NCBI GenBank assembly: GCA_946411515.1
Contig: CAMKEH010000003.1
Location: 1-47,571 of the forward strand
Direction: 5' to 3'
Length of the DNA: 47,571 nucleotides
From: an uncultured Clostridium sp.
GTDB lineage: Bacteria; Bacillota; Clostridia; TANB77; CAG-508
Under the pieces are notes generated by a model. That model searched no databases. It had not been told where the DNA came from and saw only the letters and a program-made list of their open reading frames with translations. Numbering within the stretch: the first letter of the stretch is position 1; each line of letters starts with the position of its first letter. This document shows positions 26,328 through 36,066 of the stretch, piece by piece. A program made the position numbers and the translations under genes.

Positions 26328-27626
26328 TTATTTTACTTTACTAATATCTGGATTAACTATTATTTCATCAAACAAAGATATTTTTTTATAATTATTTATT
26401 TCCTTATCAGAAAATCCTAATTCTTTTAATTCGTCATTACTATAAGCTGTTACAATAGAATATTTTTCTGCTTGTTTTTTTACTTTTACCAAAATTTTGC
26501 TCAAATACCCAGCTCTGCTTCTTACAACATAATCTAAACCATCAACATTTACTATTGCCTGATTTGGTACTTTTAATCCTGCTGCATCCCACCATATCAA
26601 GTTAAATGTTATTTTTCTATAATTAATCAATTCTTCTATTTGCTTATCTAGTTGTAAGATTATGACCCTTTTCCCGCTTTCTTTTTCTGCTATACTTACA
26701 ATTCCTGCATTTACTTCAATATTATTAGAAAGTCTTACTTTTACATTATCTCCTACCTTAGCTTCTTTTGCTTCTTTTGTATCTGTTATTGTTGCAATAT
26801 AACAAGAAAAATTATCAATCACTTTTCCAGATTCTTCATTTGTAGCTACAATTTTTCCAGTTTTTAAATTTAAGCTTTCTAAATATTCTTCACTTAAAGT
26901 ACTAAAATTATCTGGAGTTAATATTTCTTCTAAACCGTCTACTTTATATGATACTAATCCGCTCATAGGAGCTTTTACATATTCAGCCCCAGAATTTAAT
27001 TGATTTTCATAATTTTTTCTTTGTTCTATTAAATCTTTTAAGTACGATCCTTGCGGGCTAGATTCGCCTGCAATTTTAGCTTTTTTTTCAACTAAATTAT
27101 CTATTTCTTTTTTATATTCTACAAGTTTGCTTGCATCATTTATTCTATTTATATATGCTATTTTTTCTTCTATTTGATTTTCTAAAATTCTCATATCTGC
27201 AGTGAGGATACTTTTATCGTTTGTCATAATTTCTTGTATTTTTGTATCTAATTCAGCTATCTTTTGTTTTAAGCTTTCTTCATTTGTGCTATAATATCTA
27301 AAAATATTTTCATTAGTACTTGCCCTTTCCCCTTCTGCTTTTATTTGTTCCATTCCATTTTTATAATTCTCACCTTTTACAACTTTTTCACTTCTAATTA
27401 CATACCCAATACATGTTTCTTCTTGATATAATTTTCCTTCTTCTACTGTAAATACATTAGTTGGTTGTTTAATTAAAAGATATATTGTATATAGTAAATA
27501 AGCAATAACTAAAAATAAAACAATAGATATAACTATGTTTTTCTTGTTTGGCATTTTTATATCTTCTTTTTTACTTGCTCTTTTTTTATTATTAGCTTTA
27601 TTTACTACCTTTTCTTGTTTTTTCAA
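26328..27626 (-). CDS. HlyD-like membrane-fusion protein
   Basis: A 432-residue envelope protein. A basic N-terminus and one membrane helix (about 31-52) are followed by a barrel-sandwich half, a coiled-coil hairpin (about 110-210), the second half (VKAPMSGLVSYKVDG) and beta-barrel domains. It resembles the periplasmic adaptors of efflux systems, but in Gram-positives near sepF it may serve the envelope or division machinery. It starts with TTG 27626, GGAGGG seven bases ahead, overlapping the miaA stop, so it is translationally coupled to miaA. Confidence 0.8.
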   Translation of the reverse strand: MKKQEKVVNKANNKKRASKKEDIKMPNKKNIVISIVLFLVIAYLLYTIYLLIKQPTNVFTVEEGKLYQEETCIGYVIRSEKVVKGENYKNGMEQIKAEGERASTNENIFRYYSTNEESLKQKIAELDTKIQEIMTNDKSILTADMRILENQIEEKIAYINRINDASKLVEYKKEIDNLVEKKAKIAGESSPQGSYLKDLIEQRKNYENQLNSGAEYVKAPMSGLVSYKVDGLEEILTPDNFSTLSEEYLESLNLKTGKIVATNEESGKVIDNFSCYIATITDTKEAKEAKVGDNVKVRLSNNIEVNAGIVSIAEKESGKRVIILQLDKQIEELINYRKITFNLIWWDAAGLKVPNQAIVNVDGLDYVVRSRAGYLSKILVKVKKQAEKYSIVTAYSNDELKELGFSDKEINNYKKISLFDEIIVNPDISKVK

Positions 27627-28543
27627 TTCAAACCCTCCAAAATAATTTTTATATTATTTTGTATTTTATTTTCTCCATCTAGCCATATTGTTTGTTTGTT
27701 TTTTCTAAACCATGTCATTTGTCTTTTTGCATATCTTCTTGTTTCTTGTTTTATTTTTTCTATCATTTCTTCTTTAGTTAATTTGTTTTCTAAATATTCT
27801 ACAACTTCTTTATATCCCAGTCCTTGCATTGCTGTTGGAAATTTACTATATTTTTCATAAACAGTTTTTACTTCATCTATTAATCCTTGATCTATCATAA
27901 TGTCTACTCTTTTATTAATTCTTTCATATAGTTTTTCTCTATTCCAATTTAAAGCATACACATGATAATCATATTCTACTTCTTTTTTTCTAGATTCTAT
28001 TTCTTGCTGAGTTTTATTTTTTCCAGTTGCATGATATATTTCTAAAATTCTAAGTATTCTTTTTTTGTCATTTTTACTTATTTTTTCTATTGCTTTTTCA
28101 TCTATTTTTTTTGCTTCTTCATATAATTTATCTAATCCTTCTTCATCTGCTATTCTTTCTAATTTATTTCTATATTCTTCATCAAATTTAGTGTCTTGAT
28201 ATTCTATTTCATATATTAAGCTATCTACATATAAACCTGTGCCACCAACTATTATTGGTGTTTTTCCTTTTTCTAAAATTTCTTTTATTGCTTTTTTAGC
28301 ATCATTTTTAAAATCTGCAACACTATATCTTTGATCTGGCAAAACAAAATCAATTAAATAATGTTTTATTCCTTGCATTTCATCAATAGTTGGTTTTGCC
28401 GTTCCTATATCCATGTCTTTATATATTTGCATAGAATCACAAGAGACAATCTCACCATTTATTTGTTTTGCAAGTTCTATTGATAACGCAGTTTTCCCTG
28501 ATGCCGTTGGTCCACATATTACAATTACTTTTTGTTTTTGCAT
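27623..28543 (-). CDS. miaA: tRNA dimethylallyltransferase
   Basis: A 306-residue enzyme that prenylates A37 of tRNAs reading U-starting codons. The P-loop is CGPTASGKTALS, with further motifs SCDSMQIYKDMDIGTAKP, GGTGLYVDSLI and the C-terminal RYAKRQMTWFR. It sits downstream of mutL, as in many Clostridia, but with a small membrane-protein gene between them. Confidence 0.96.
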   Translation of the reverse strand: MQKQKVIVICGPTASGKTALSIELAKQINGEIVSCDSMQIYKDMDIGTAKPTIDEMQGIKHYLIDFVLPDQRYSVADFKNDAKKAIKEILEKGKTPIIVGGTGLYVDSLIYEIEYQDTKFDEEYRNKLERIADEEGLDKLYEEAKKIDEKAIEKISKNDKKRILRILEIYHATGKNKTQQEIESRKKEVEYDYHVYALNWNREKLYERINKRVDIMIDQGLIDEVKTVYEKYSKFPTAMQGLGYKEVVEYLENKLTKEEMIEKIKQETRRYAKRQMTWFRKNKQTIWLDGENKIQNNIKIILEGLN

Positions 28544-28563
28544 TTATACCATCCTTTTTAACT

Positions 28564-29007
28564 TTAACCTTTATTTTGTTCAATATATACTTGTTCCATT
28601 TTTATAATTCCTTTTTGTGTATCTTTCATATATCCACATTCAATAACAAGAAATATAACAAATATTACACATAAAATTATTGATTTTTTAATTAGATTTT
28701 CTTTTTCAATTTCTTTTTCTTTTAGTTTTATTATCTGTTTATTTATATATGGTATAACAATCAAAGAATTTATACCTGTAAATATAATTACCATCACATT
28801 TCTTATATCATTTTGTGCATCCTTACTTGTATACACAAGTCCATTTTCTGAAATACCAAATATTATTAATGTTATTACATACATTATTAATACTTCAAAA
28901 AATATAATAACAATTTTTCTTATCCTATCTAAATCTCCTAATGTACTCCAGGTCCAACCTAAAAGTATCATATATACTATTATTGTCACAACTATAATTA
29001 ATGGCAT
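28564..29007 (-). CDS. Four-helix membrane protein of unknown function
   Basis: A 147-residue integral membrane protein with helices at about 1-17, 30-52, 68-85 and 108-125, and a charged cytosolic stretch (KLKEKEIEKENLIKK). No family recognised. AAGGAG precedes the ATG. It lies 12 bases behind mutL and 20 bases ahead of miaA and must be co-transcribed with them. Confidence 0.75.
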   Translation of the reverse strand: MPLIIVVTIIVYMILLGWTWSTLGDLDRIRKIVIIFFEVLIMYVITLIIFGISENGLVYTSKDAQNDIRNVMVIIFTGINSLIVIPYINKQIIKLKEKEIEKENLIKKSIILCVIFVIFLVIECGYMKDTQKGIIKMEQVYIEQNKG

Positions 29008-29019
29008 AATTTCTCCTTA

Positions 29020-31308
29020 TTATTTTCTTGCAAATTTTCTTTCAATATCATATTTAGTCATTTTTATAACTGTTGGTCTTCCATGTGGGCATGTAAATGG
29101 ATTTGGTAATCTTAATAGCTGATCCATTAGATTATTTACTTCTTCTTCAGTCAAAGCCATATTTGCTTTCACTGCTGATTTACAAGCAACTGTTGCAATA
29201 AATTTTTCTTCTTTTTCTTGTTTCGCAGTTCTTGCAACTGTATTTATTTCATCTAAAGTTTCTAAGAATAATTCCTTAGTATCTAAATCAATACATACTG
29301 TTGGAACTCCTGTTAGTTTTATTGTATTTTCTCCAAATTCTTCTAAGCTAAATCCAGCTTTATTAAACATTGGTATATTTTCTTTTGCAATTTCCATTTC
29401 TTTATGTGTTAATGTTATAACATCTGGTAATAATAACATCTGACAGTCTTTTGTATCTTCACTATAGTAATTTTTCTTTACTTTTTCATACATAATTCTT
29501 TCATGAGCAGCATGTTGATCTAAAATATACATTTCTTTATCAATTTCTAAAATAATATATGTTTTAAATACAATTCCTATAAATTTGTATGTTGGTTTTT
29601 TAAATTCTTCTTCAGTCTCAAATATTGATACGTTGTCTTTTACTATATCTACAGCACTTAGTTCATTATTTTCTTCTTTTTTCTCTGATATTGGTGCTCT
29701 TCCAAATGTTTTTGCATACATTTCATTAAAATCTTCCGAAGAAGTACTTTCATTACCTTCTTTTTGGAAGGCTTTTGGAATAGCATTTTCATCATATTTA
29801 CTTTCTTCTTTTTGTTCTACACTTTCTATAACTTTAGTTTCTTGATTATCAGTTTCATTATTAGAACTATCATTACTGTTTAATTTATATTCTTCATTAA
29901 CATCACTTAAATTTATAACTCTTGTTTTTTGAGTTTCATCTAAATCGTTTTGTATTTGATCTTGCATTTTCTTTAATTGTGCTAATACATCTGATGTATC
30001 TACTGGATTACTATCAATTGGCATCTTAAATACTGTTGTTGCTTGATTATCCATTATTTGTTCTTTATTATTTCCATCTTCATTTTCTTTTTTGTTATAC
30101 AAGTCTTCTACTATATTAGTTTTTATTTTACTTTCTTCATTTGTATAGTCTTCAATTTGTTTTTCATTTTGTTTTCTAAAGCCAAATAATCCACCTGAAT
30201 TATTACTACTTTCCTTTTTAGCTTCTCTTAAATTCTTTAATCTTTCTTCAAAGCTTAAAGCTGATCTATCTATTCTGTTTTGGCTCTCTAACACAGTTTT
30301 AGAAGTATCTGCAACTAATTCACCTTTTAATAAAGTATCTTTTATTGCATGATATATTGATTGAAAAATTTTATTTTCCTCTTGGAATCTAACTTCTAGT
30401 TTTGCAGGATGAACATTCACATCTACTTTAGCAGGATTCATTTCTATATTTAATATAACAAATCCAAATTTTCCAATTGGAATTAATCCTTTGTATGCTT
30501 GTTCTGTTGCAGCTGTTAAAGTCTTATCTTTTATATATCTTTTATTAACAAAGAATAATTGATTTGATCTATTTGATCTTGCAATCTCTGGTTTTCCAAT
30601 TACACCTTCTATTTTTATATCTTCATAATTGTAAGATACATCTAATATTCCATTTGCTACATCTTTTCCATATATGCTATAAATTACATCTTGTAATTTT
30701 CCATTACCATTTGTTTGTATAACAGTTTTTCCTGTATTAATTAATTTTATTGCAACATTTGGATTAACTAAGGCTATTCTTGTTATAACATCTTCAATAT
30801 AACCTGATTCTGTATAATCTTTCTTTAAAAATTTATATCTAACAGGAGTATTAAAGAATAAATTTTTAACAGTAATTGTTGTACCTGTTCTACAACCCGC
30901 TTCTTCTTTTTCTAATACATCTCCTGCTTCTACTACAACTCTATATCCTATATCTTGTTCTTCTGTTTTTGATATCATTTCCACATTTGCAATGGCTGCA
31001 ATACTAGCTAAAGCTTCACCTCTAAACCCCATAGAAGTTACAGTATCTAAATCATCTGCACTTCTTATTTTACTAGTTGCATGTCTTTCAAAAGCAATTT
31101 CTAAATCATCGGAAGCTATACCTTTTCCGTTATCTGTTACTTTTATAAAAGATATACCTCCATTTTTTATCTCAACTGTAATATTTGTTGCTCCTGCATC
31201 AATTGAATTTTCTACCATTTCTTTTATTACAGAAGCTGGTCTTTCTATAACTTCCCCAGCTGCTATTTTATTTATTGTTAATTCATCTAATAAAACTATA
31301 CTTCCCAT
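29020..31308 (-). CDS. mutL: DNA mismatch repair protein MutL with endonuclease domain
   Basis: A 762-residue protein. The GHKL ATPase domain has VENSIDAGATNI, DNGKGI and GFRGEALASI. A long, low-complexity acidic linker (about 340-560) follows. The C-terminal endonuclease carries DQHAAHERIMYE, ACKSAVKANM and CPHGRPT, so it nicks DNA as in most bacteria without MutH. The ATG at 31308 has GGAGG five bases ahead; an upstream TTG is part of that site. mutS is not in the window. Confidence 0.96.
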   Translation of the reverse strand: MGSIVLLDELTINKIAAGEVIERPASVIKEMVENSIDAGATNITVEIKNGGISFIKVTDNGKGIASDDLEIAFERHATSKIRSADDLDTVTSMGFRGEALASIAAIANVEMISKTEEQDIGYRVVVEAGDVLEKEEAGCRTGTTITVKNLFFNTPVRYKFLKKDYTESGYIEDVITRIALVNPNVAIKLINTGKTVIQTNGNGKLQDVIYSIYGKDVANGILDVSYNYEDIKIEGVIGKPEIARSNRSNQLFFVNKRYIKDKTLTAATEQAYKGLIPIGKFGFVILNIEMNPAKVDVNVHPAKLEVRFQEENKIFQSIYHAIKDTLLKGELVADTSKTVLESQNRIDRSALSFEERLKNLREAKKESSNNSGGLFGFRKQNEKQIEDYTNEESKIKTNIVEDLYNKKENEDGNNKEQIMDNQATTVFKMPIDSNPVDTSDVLAQLKKMQDQIQNDLDETQKTRVINLSDVNEEYKLNSNDSSNNETDNQETKVIESVEQKEESKYDENAIPKAFQKEGNESTSSEDFNEMYAKTFGRAPISEKKEENNELSAVDIVKDNVSIFETEEEFKKPTYKFIGIVFKTYIILEIDKEMYILDQHAAHERIMYEKVKKNYYSEDTKDCQMLLLPDVITLTHKEMEIAKENIPMFNKAGFSLEEFGENTIKLTGVPTVCIDLDTKELFLETLDEINTVARTAKQEKEEKFIATVACKSAVKANMALTEEEVNNLMDQLLRLPNPFTCPHGRPTVIKMTKYDIERKFARK

Positions 31309-31346
31309 TTTTTCCTCCAAAAAAATCTAAATCATCTTTGGCTTTC

Positions 31347-31355
31347 ATTATATCA
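31347..31355 (-). promoter_or_regulatory. Extended -10 promoter of the mutL operon
   Basis: TGATATAAT on the minus strand gives a full -10 box with the TGn extension, about 40 bases ahead of the mutL start. No good -35 box is seen. Confidence 0.5.
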
Positions 31356-31404
31356 TTACTTTTTCTAATTTTGTATAGTTTTTTATAAATTTTTACAAAA
31401 AAAT

Positions 31405-31436
31405 GAAACAAAAGGGACAGACACCTAATGTTTCAT
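31405..31436. repeat. 32-base palindromic element, copy B
   Basis: TGAAACA/TGTTTCA ends, an interior with GGGACAGA, and A and T runs outside that lengthen the stem. It has the same length and core as 12191-12222, inverted. It could also terminate transcription from the surface-protein gene upstream. Confidence 0.6.
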
Positions 31437-31577
31437 TTTTTTGTAATAGTTGTTCTAAATAGAGCCGTAATTATTATTTTTTAACATTTTTATAAAATAT
31501 TAATATAAATCTTAAAGTTATATATATTATTCAATAAGCTTATTACTTATGCTTTTATCAAATAGCTAAAATTTAAT

Positions 31578-33581
31578 TTATATGTCAGTTGTTCCATCTA
31601 AACAAATTATTTGAGTTATATTTGAATTTTTATTCCATTCATTTTCACTAATATTATTCCAATCCGAAATCGATCCATCGTAATTTATTTTTTCTATTTT
31701 ATTACATCCATTAAATACTCTTTCTTTTATATTTTTAACGCTATTTTTTATTACAATATTTTTTAAATTTGAGCAATTATCAAATGCTAATTTAGAAATA
31801 GTATGCGCTTTTAAGGTAATTTCTAATAAATTACTACAATTCCAAAAAGCTTCTATCCCTACTACATTTACTGTTTCAGGTATAATTATATTAGTTAATA
31901 TTAAATTTCCATAAAAAGCATAATCTCCAATCTCTTCTACTTCGCTTGGAATAATATATTCTCCTTCTCTAGCGCTTGGACACATGTATATCTTTTTCCC
32001 ATCTTTTGAATACAATACATCATCTACCACTTTATATTTATTATTATTTTCATTTATTTTTATTGTTTTCATGGCCGAACAATCCGCGAATGTATATGCA
32101 TTTATATTTGCTTGATTAGAGAGAATAGTTACATCATTTAAATTATTGCATTTGTAAAAGGCACGATCTGCTATGTTTTCTACATTCTCTCCTATGTCTA
32201 TTTTAGTAATATTGGGGCAATTATCTAATGTATATGTTGATATTTTCTGAGCATCTATTTTTAAATATTCTATTTTTGAGTTGTTCCAAAAAGCTTCTGT
32301 TCCTACTCTTTTTACTGTTTTAGGTATAATTATATTAGTTAATATTAAATTTCCATAAAAAGCATAGTCTCCTATTTCTTCAACTTCACTTGAAATAATA
32401 TATTCTCCTTCTCTAGCACTTGGACACATATATATTTTTTTACCATCTTTTGAATATAATATATTATCTTTTTCTTTGTATTTGCTATTATTTTTGTTTG
32501 TTTTTATTGTTTTCATAGCTGAGCAACCCGCGAATGTATATGCGTTTATATTTACTTCGCTGGAGAAAATAGTCACATCACTTAATTTTTTACAATTGTA
32601 AAAAGCACGATCCGCTATATTTTTCACATTCTCTCCTATATTAATTTTAGTAATATTGGGGCAATTATCTAATGTATATGTTGATATTTTCTGAGCATCT
32701 ATTTTTAAATATTCTATTTTTGAGTTATTCCAAAAAGCTTCTGTTTTAATTAATTTTATTTGATTTGATATTATTAAATTTTTAATTGTATTATTATTCT
32801 TAAATGCTTTTTCTTCTATTTGCGTTACTGGGATATTCTTATATTTTTTAGGTACTACTAAATCTTCTCCAGTAAAGTTTCCTATACCTGCCACGCTATA
32901 TTCTACTATTTTATTTTCATCTTCTGTTTCATTTCCACTTTCATCCAGTCCTATATACGCTAAATCTCCACTTTCTTGTAAATATGTTATCGTTATTTCT
33001 GTATCTCCTTTTATCTTTCCTTCATATATTGGTCTTTCTGCCTCATATCCTTCTATTACTTTTGGTTCTATCTCATATAGTCCTGTTATAGTTGATACTG
33101 TTTCAGATTCTGCTAATTTATTTCCTTGCTTATCTACGTAGTTTACTGTTATAAAATATTTTGCTAAGCTTAAGTTTACCTCTCCAAACCATTTTCTTTC
33201 TAGTTCATTTTCTTCATCTGTATATATTAATTCATCATTCCTTATTTCTAACTTATTTCCATATTTAGAATTATTAAAGCTTGGTATATTTGATTTCATT
33301 TCTTTTTCAAAGTTCTCATTTTCTTCTCCTGTTGATGGGAATTTTTTAAATACATTTATTGTATTTGTTCTATTTCCTAAAGCTTCTATATCCTCTTCTC
33401 CAATCTTTAGCCTTAATTCTTCTTCATACTGTTTTATTTCACTTTTAAATTCCGCTTCTGTTGTTTTAGTAAATAATCCATTATCCCCTGTTAAAGTTAC
33501 AATAGTTACTCCAGATAAAATTAGAAGAACTATGATAGTTATCACTAATGCTATCAAAGTTATTCCATTATTTTTTTTCAT
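31578..33581 (-). CDS. Prepilin-like surface protein with MucBP-like and LRR_5 (BspA) repeats
   Basis: A 667-residue protein. The N-terminus is MKKNNG|ITLIALVITIIVLL, a prepilin-type site with Ala at +5. Residues 40-135 are helical, 143-201 match a MucBP-like beta domain (ITVNYVDKQGNKLAES), and about 225-655 are leucine-rich LRR_5 repeats (IGDYAFYGN..LTNIIIP). A 148-residue block inside is duplicated in tandem. Such proteins bind host or community surfaces. The start is ATG 33581, with AAAGGGG ten bases ahead. Its leader cassette matches the one ahead of 13448-14542. Confidence 0.82.
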   Translation of the reverse strand: MKKNNGITLIALVITIIVLLILSGVTIVTLTGDNGLFTKTTEAEFKSEIKQYEEELRLKIGEEDIEALGNRTNTINVFKKFPSTGEENENFEKEMKSNIPSFNNSKYGNKLEIRNDELIYTDEENELERKWFGEVNLSLAKYFITVNYVDKQGNKLAESETVSTITGLYEIEPKVIEGYEAERPIYEGKIKGDTEITITYLQESGDLAYIGLDESGNETEDENKIVEYSVAGIGNFTGEDLVVPKKYKNIPVTQIEEKAFKNNNTIKNLIISNQIKLIKTEAFWNNSKIEYLKIDAQKISTYTLDNCPNITKINIGENVKNIADRAFYNCKKLSDVTIFSSEVNINAYTFAGCSAMKTIKTNKNNSKYKEKDNILYSKDGKKIYMCPSAREGEYIISSEVEEIGDYAFYGNLILTNIIIPKTVKRVGTEAFWNNSKIEYLKIDAQKISTYTLDNCPNITKIDIGENVENIADRAFYKCNNLNDVTILSNQANINAYTFADCSAMKTIKINENNNKYKVVDDVLYSKDGKKIYMCPSAREGEYIIPSEVEEIGDYAFYGNLILTNIIIPETVNVVGIEAFWNCSNLLEITLKAHTISKLAFDNCSNLKNIVIKNSVKNIKERVFNGCNKIEKINYDGSISDWNNISENEWNKNSNITQIICLDGTTDI
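31857..32744 (-). repeat. Two tandem 444-base units within the LRR gene
   Basis: The blocks 32301-32744 and 31857-32300 encode nearly identical 148-residue units beginning with EAFWNNSKIEYLKIDAQ. Silent differences show the copies have begun to diverge. Confidence 0.8.
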
Positions 33582-33627
33582 TTTAAATTTTCCCCTTTCA
33601 TTTGTTTTTTTATTTTTTATAAAACGT

Positions 33628-33654
33628 AAAAACAAGACTAAAAACCTATATTAT

Positions 33655-33673
<19 letters not shown>
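33628..33673 (-). terminator. Rho-independent terminator in leader cassette 2 (candidate attenuator)
   Basis: On the minus strand AACAAGACTAGACCTATA pairs with TATAGGTTTTTAGTCTTGTT, followed by five T. The leader stop codon (33655-33657) is at the end of the 5' arm, exactly as in cassette 1. Confidence 0.75.
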
Positions 33674-33780
<107 letters not shown>

Positions 33781-33817
33781 TTTATACCTTCTTTTTTCTT
33801 TTTATTTTTATGTTTCT

Positions 33818-33846
33818 ATTTTATACTAGTTTAATGTTATTTGCAA
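33818..33846 (-). promoter_or_regulatory. Promoter of leader cassette 2
   Basis: TTGCAA (33841-33846) and TAAAAT (33818-33823) with a 17-base spacer, placed just behind the secF stop. Confidence 0.6.
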
Positions 33847-33851
33847 GTATT

Positions 33852-34505
33852 TTACTCTTCTTCTTTTATTTTTGCTAATTGTTTTTCTTTGTTACCTGTG
33901 TAAATAAATAATGAAGTTAAATATATAATTATTACCATTGGTATTGTTAATCTTCCAACTGGTATTCTTGTAATTGCAATTACACTAAACAATACTGCTT
34001 GTGGAATAACTATTGTTAAAATTGTTTCTATTAATACTTTTGATATTCCTAATTTCTTATATCTTAATATCATATAAACTAAAATTATTATACTTGCTAA
34101 GCAGAATCCAAATATATATGGGCTTAATAAATCCATTAATTTCATATTTGGAATTTTTTCTATTTCTACACTATCTGCATTTAATTCTAATTCATATTTT
34201 TCATTTAACTTTTCTACTAAGGATTTTACTTGTTCTTCATTAATTTCTTTAGCTGTTATCATTACTGTATCTTCAAAAACTTCTACTTTTTGAATTACTA
34301 CTTGTTCGTTTCCAAAAACTTCATTTGTTATATTTTTTATATCAGATATTTCAAAATCTTTTTGTATATAAAATTGTACTTTATTATTTTTTTGCATACT
34401 TAGTTCAAAATTAAATCCTATAGTAGCAGCTACTACTATTCCTGCAATAATTATAACAGCAAGGATTAATATTATTAATTTATTTTTCTTAGTTAATTTC
34501 TCCAT
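33852..34505 (-). CDS. secF: Divergent SecF-like protein
   Basis: A 217-residue membrane protein with an N-terminal helix, a periplasmic-type alpha/beta domain (QKVEVFEDTVMITAKEINEEQVKSL, first part diagnostic) and three or four C-terminal helices. It is shorter than typical SecF (about 290) and most of the SecF motifs are weak, so the call rests on its place 11 bases behind the SecD-like gene and on topology. SecDF uses proton flow to assist late protein export. Confidence 0.6.
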   Translation of the reverse strand: MEKLTKKNKLIILILAVIIIAGIVVAATIGFNFELSMQKNNKVQFYIQKDFEISDIKNITNEVFGNEQVVIQKVEVFEDTVMITAKEINEEQVKSLVEKLNEKYELELNADSVEIEKIPNMKLMDLLSPYIFGFCLASIIILVYMILRYKKLGISKVLIETILTIVIPQAVLFSVIAITRIPVGRLTIPMVIIIYLTSLFIYTGNKEKQLAKIKEEE

Positions 34506-34516
34506 TTTATTTCCTC

Positions 34517-35941
34517 CTACTTGTTATTTTGTATTCTGAATAATAAATTTGTAATGACTAAATTATATACTGCAATTAATACTATTCCCCAGAATATAAC
34601 CATTCCAAAGCTACTAATAGGAGCCCATCCAGCAAAGCAGAATACAATTATTGCTATACAAATCGGAATAATTTTAATAAAGAATTCTTTATAAGTATCT
34701 TTTATAACTTCACCTATTGTAGATTTTTTGTATTCATCACTATTTAATTTTGATAATGCTTTACATATAAAAATATAATTTAATGCTAATGTTACTATAA
34801 TTCCTAGTATTCCTTGAATAGATAAATTAACATTTGTATAACGTATTACTAATAACAATAATGAAGCTAGTCCAACAAAAGATACAGTTCCAAGTAATCC
34901 ATACATTTTATATTTAAATATTAATAATATTAATGCAACACATGTTATACCTAAAACAATATAAAATAATATACTTAAATCATTATTTGTTATGTCAGAT
35001 AAAACATATTGATTATCATGAACTGTATATTTTACAGGCATTTCTCCATTATTTAATACCACTGCCATATTAGATGCTTGAGAAGTATAATCTTTTATTG
35101 TTTTTGTATCTGTTGAACTTTTTCCTATTGATAATTGTATTTTACCTGTTTTTATTGGTTCTTCAAATCCTGTAGATAACATTTCATTATCATCTACAAA
35201 TAAAGTTACTTTATTTGTATTTTCTTCACTTTCATCATGAGAATGTTCTGCTTCCTCACTATCATCATGAGCTGATTCAGTATCGCCTTTATATTTATTA
35301 GTAATTTCTTCTAATTTTTTTGTTCCTTCTTCAGTAAATTCTATATTCAAATAAACTGTTGTACCTGATGAAGTAGCACTCTTATTATCAGATCCATACA
35401 TTACATTTACTAATTTTAAATCGTTAGTATCCATTAATATTTCTTTTGTGTTACTATCTACTATCTTAAATTTACCAACTGCTGATAATTGAGAAACAAT
35501 TGTATCTGTATTATCATTTTCAGGGATTTCAATAACTATATCTCCTGTTTCTTCATTTACTCTTATATTATATTCTTCTACTTTTAATTCTTTTAATCTT
35601 TTTTCAATTACATTTTTTGATTTATTGTAATTTTCGATATTTAAAACTTCTTCAGAATTATAAGGTGTTTCTTCTTTTATATAACCTTTTTCTTTCATTT
35701 CTTCATCAGTTAAATTTTCTGCATCTTCTACTTCTTTTCCTTCGCTATCTTTAACTGTTGTTTTATTCGAACTATCTACTGATAAAATAATGTTTCTTCC
35801 ACCTTTTAAATCCATCATATACGAATAGTCTTTAACTTTATTTTCCATTCTATTTTGTGTAAAAACATATACACCAAAAAAAGCCACCATTGTAACTAAA
35901 ACAACTGTTAATAATATTGTTAATAATTTTAATTTCTTCAT
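34517..35941 (-). CDS. secD: SecD-like protein translocase subunit with His/Asp-rich insert
   Basis: A 474-residue protein with an N-terminal helix, the SecD signature MDLKGGRNIIL, a large extracytoplasmic P1-like domain and about five C-terminal helices. An acidic, His-rich insert (SAHDDSEEAEHSHDESEE, near residues 224-241) interrupts P1 and looks like a metal-binding loop. GGAGG precedes the ATG. SecD normally acts with SecF and SecYEG during export. The TM4 aspartate and other SecD motifs are not clearly visible, so this is a divergent pair. Confidence 0.75.
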   Translation of the reverse strand: MKKLKLLTILLTVVLVTMVAFFGVYVFTQNRMENKVKDYSYMMDLKGGRNIILSVDSSNKTTVKDSEGKEVEDAENLTDEEMKEKGYIKEETPYNSEEVLNIENYNKSKNVIEKRLKELKVEEYNIRVNEETGDIVIEIPENDNTDTIVSQLSAVGKFKIVDSNTKEILMDTNDLKLVNVMYGSDNKSATSSGTTVYLNIEFTEEGTKKLEEITNKYKGDTESAHDDSEEAEHSHDESEENTNKVTLFVDDNEMLSTGFEEPIKTGKIQLSIGKSSTDTKTIKDYTSQASNMAVVLNNGEMPVKYTVHDNQYVLSDITNNDLSILFYIVLGITCVALILLIFKYKMYGLLGTVSFVGLASLLLLVIRYTNVNLSIQGILGIIVTLALNYIFICKALSKLNSDEYKKSTIGEVIKDTYKEFFIKIIPICIAIIVFCFAGWAPISSFGMVIFWGIVLIAVYNLVITNLLFRIQNNK

Positions 35942-36066
35942 GATATTCCTCCGTTAAATTTATTTTGTTTATAAAATTTGATTTTAAATTTTTTCAAACC
36001 TTCTTGATTTTATATTAATTTAACAAAAATATCAACTGTTTTACTAAAATTATTTTATTTATTATA

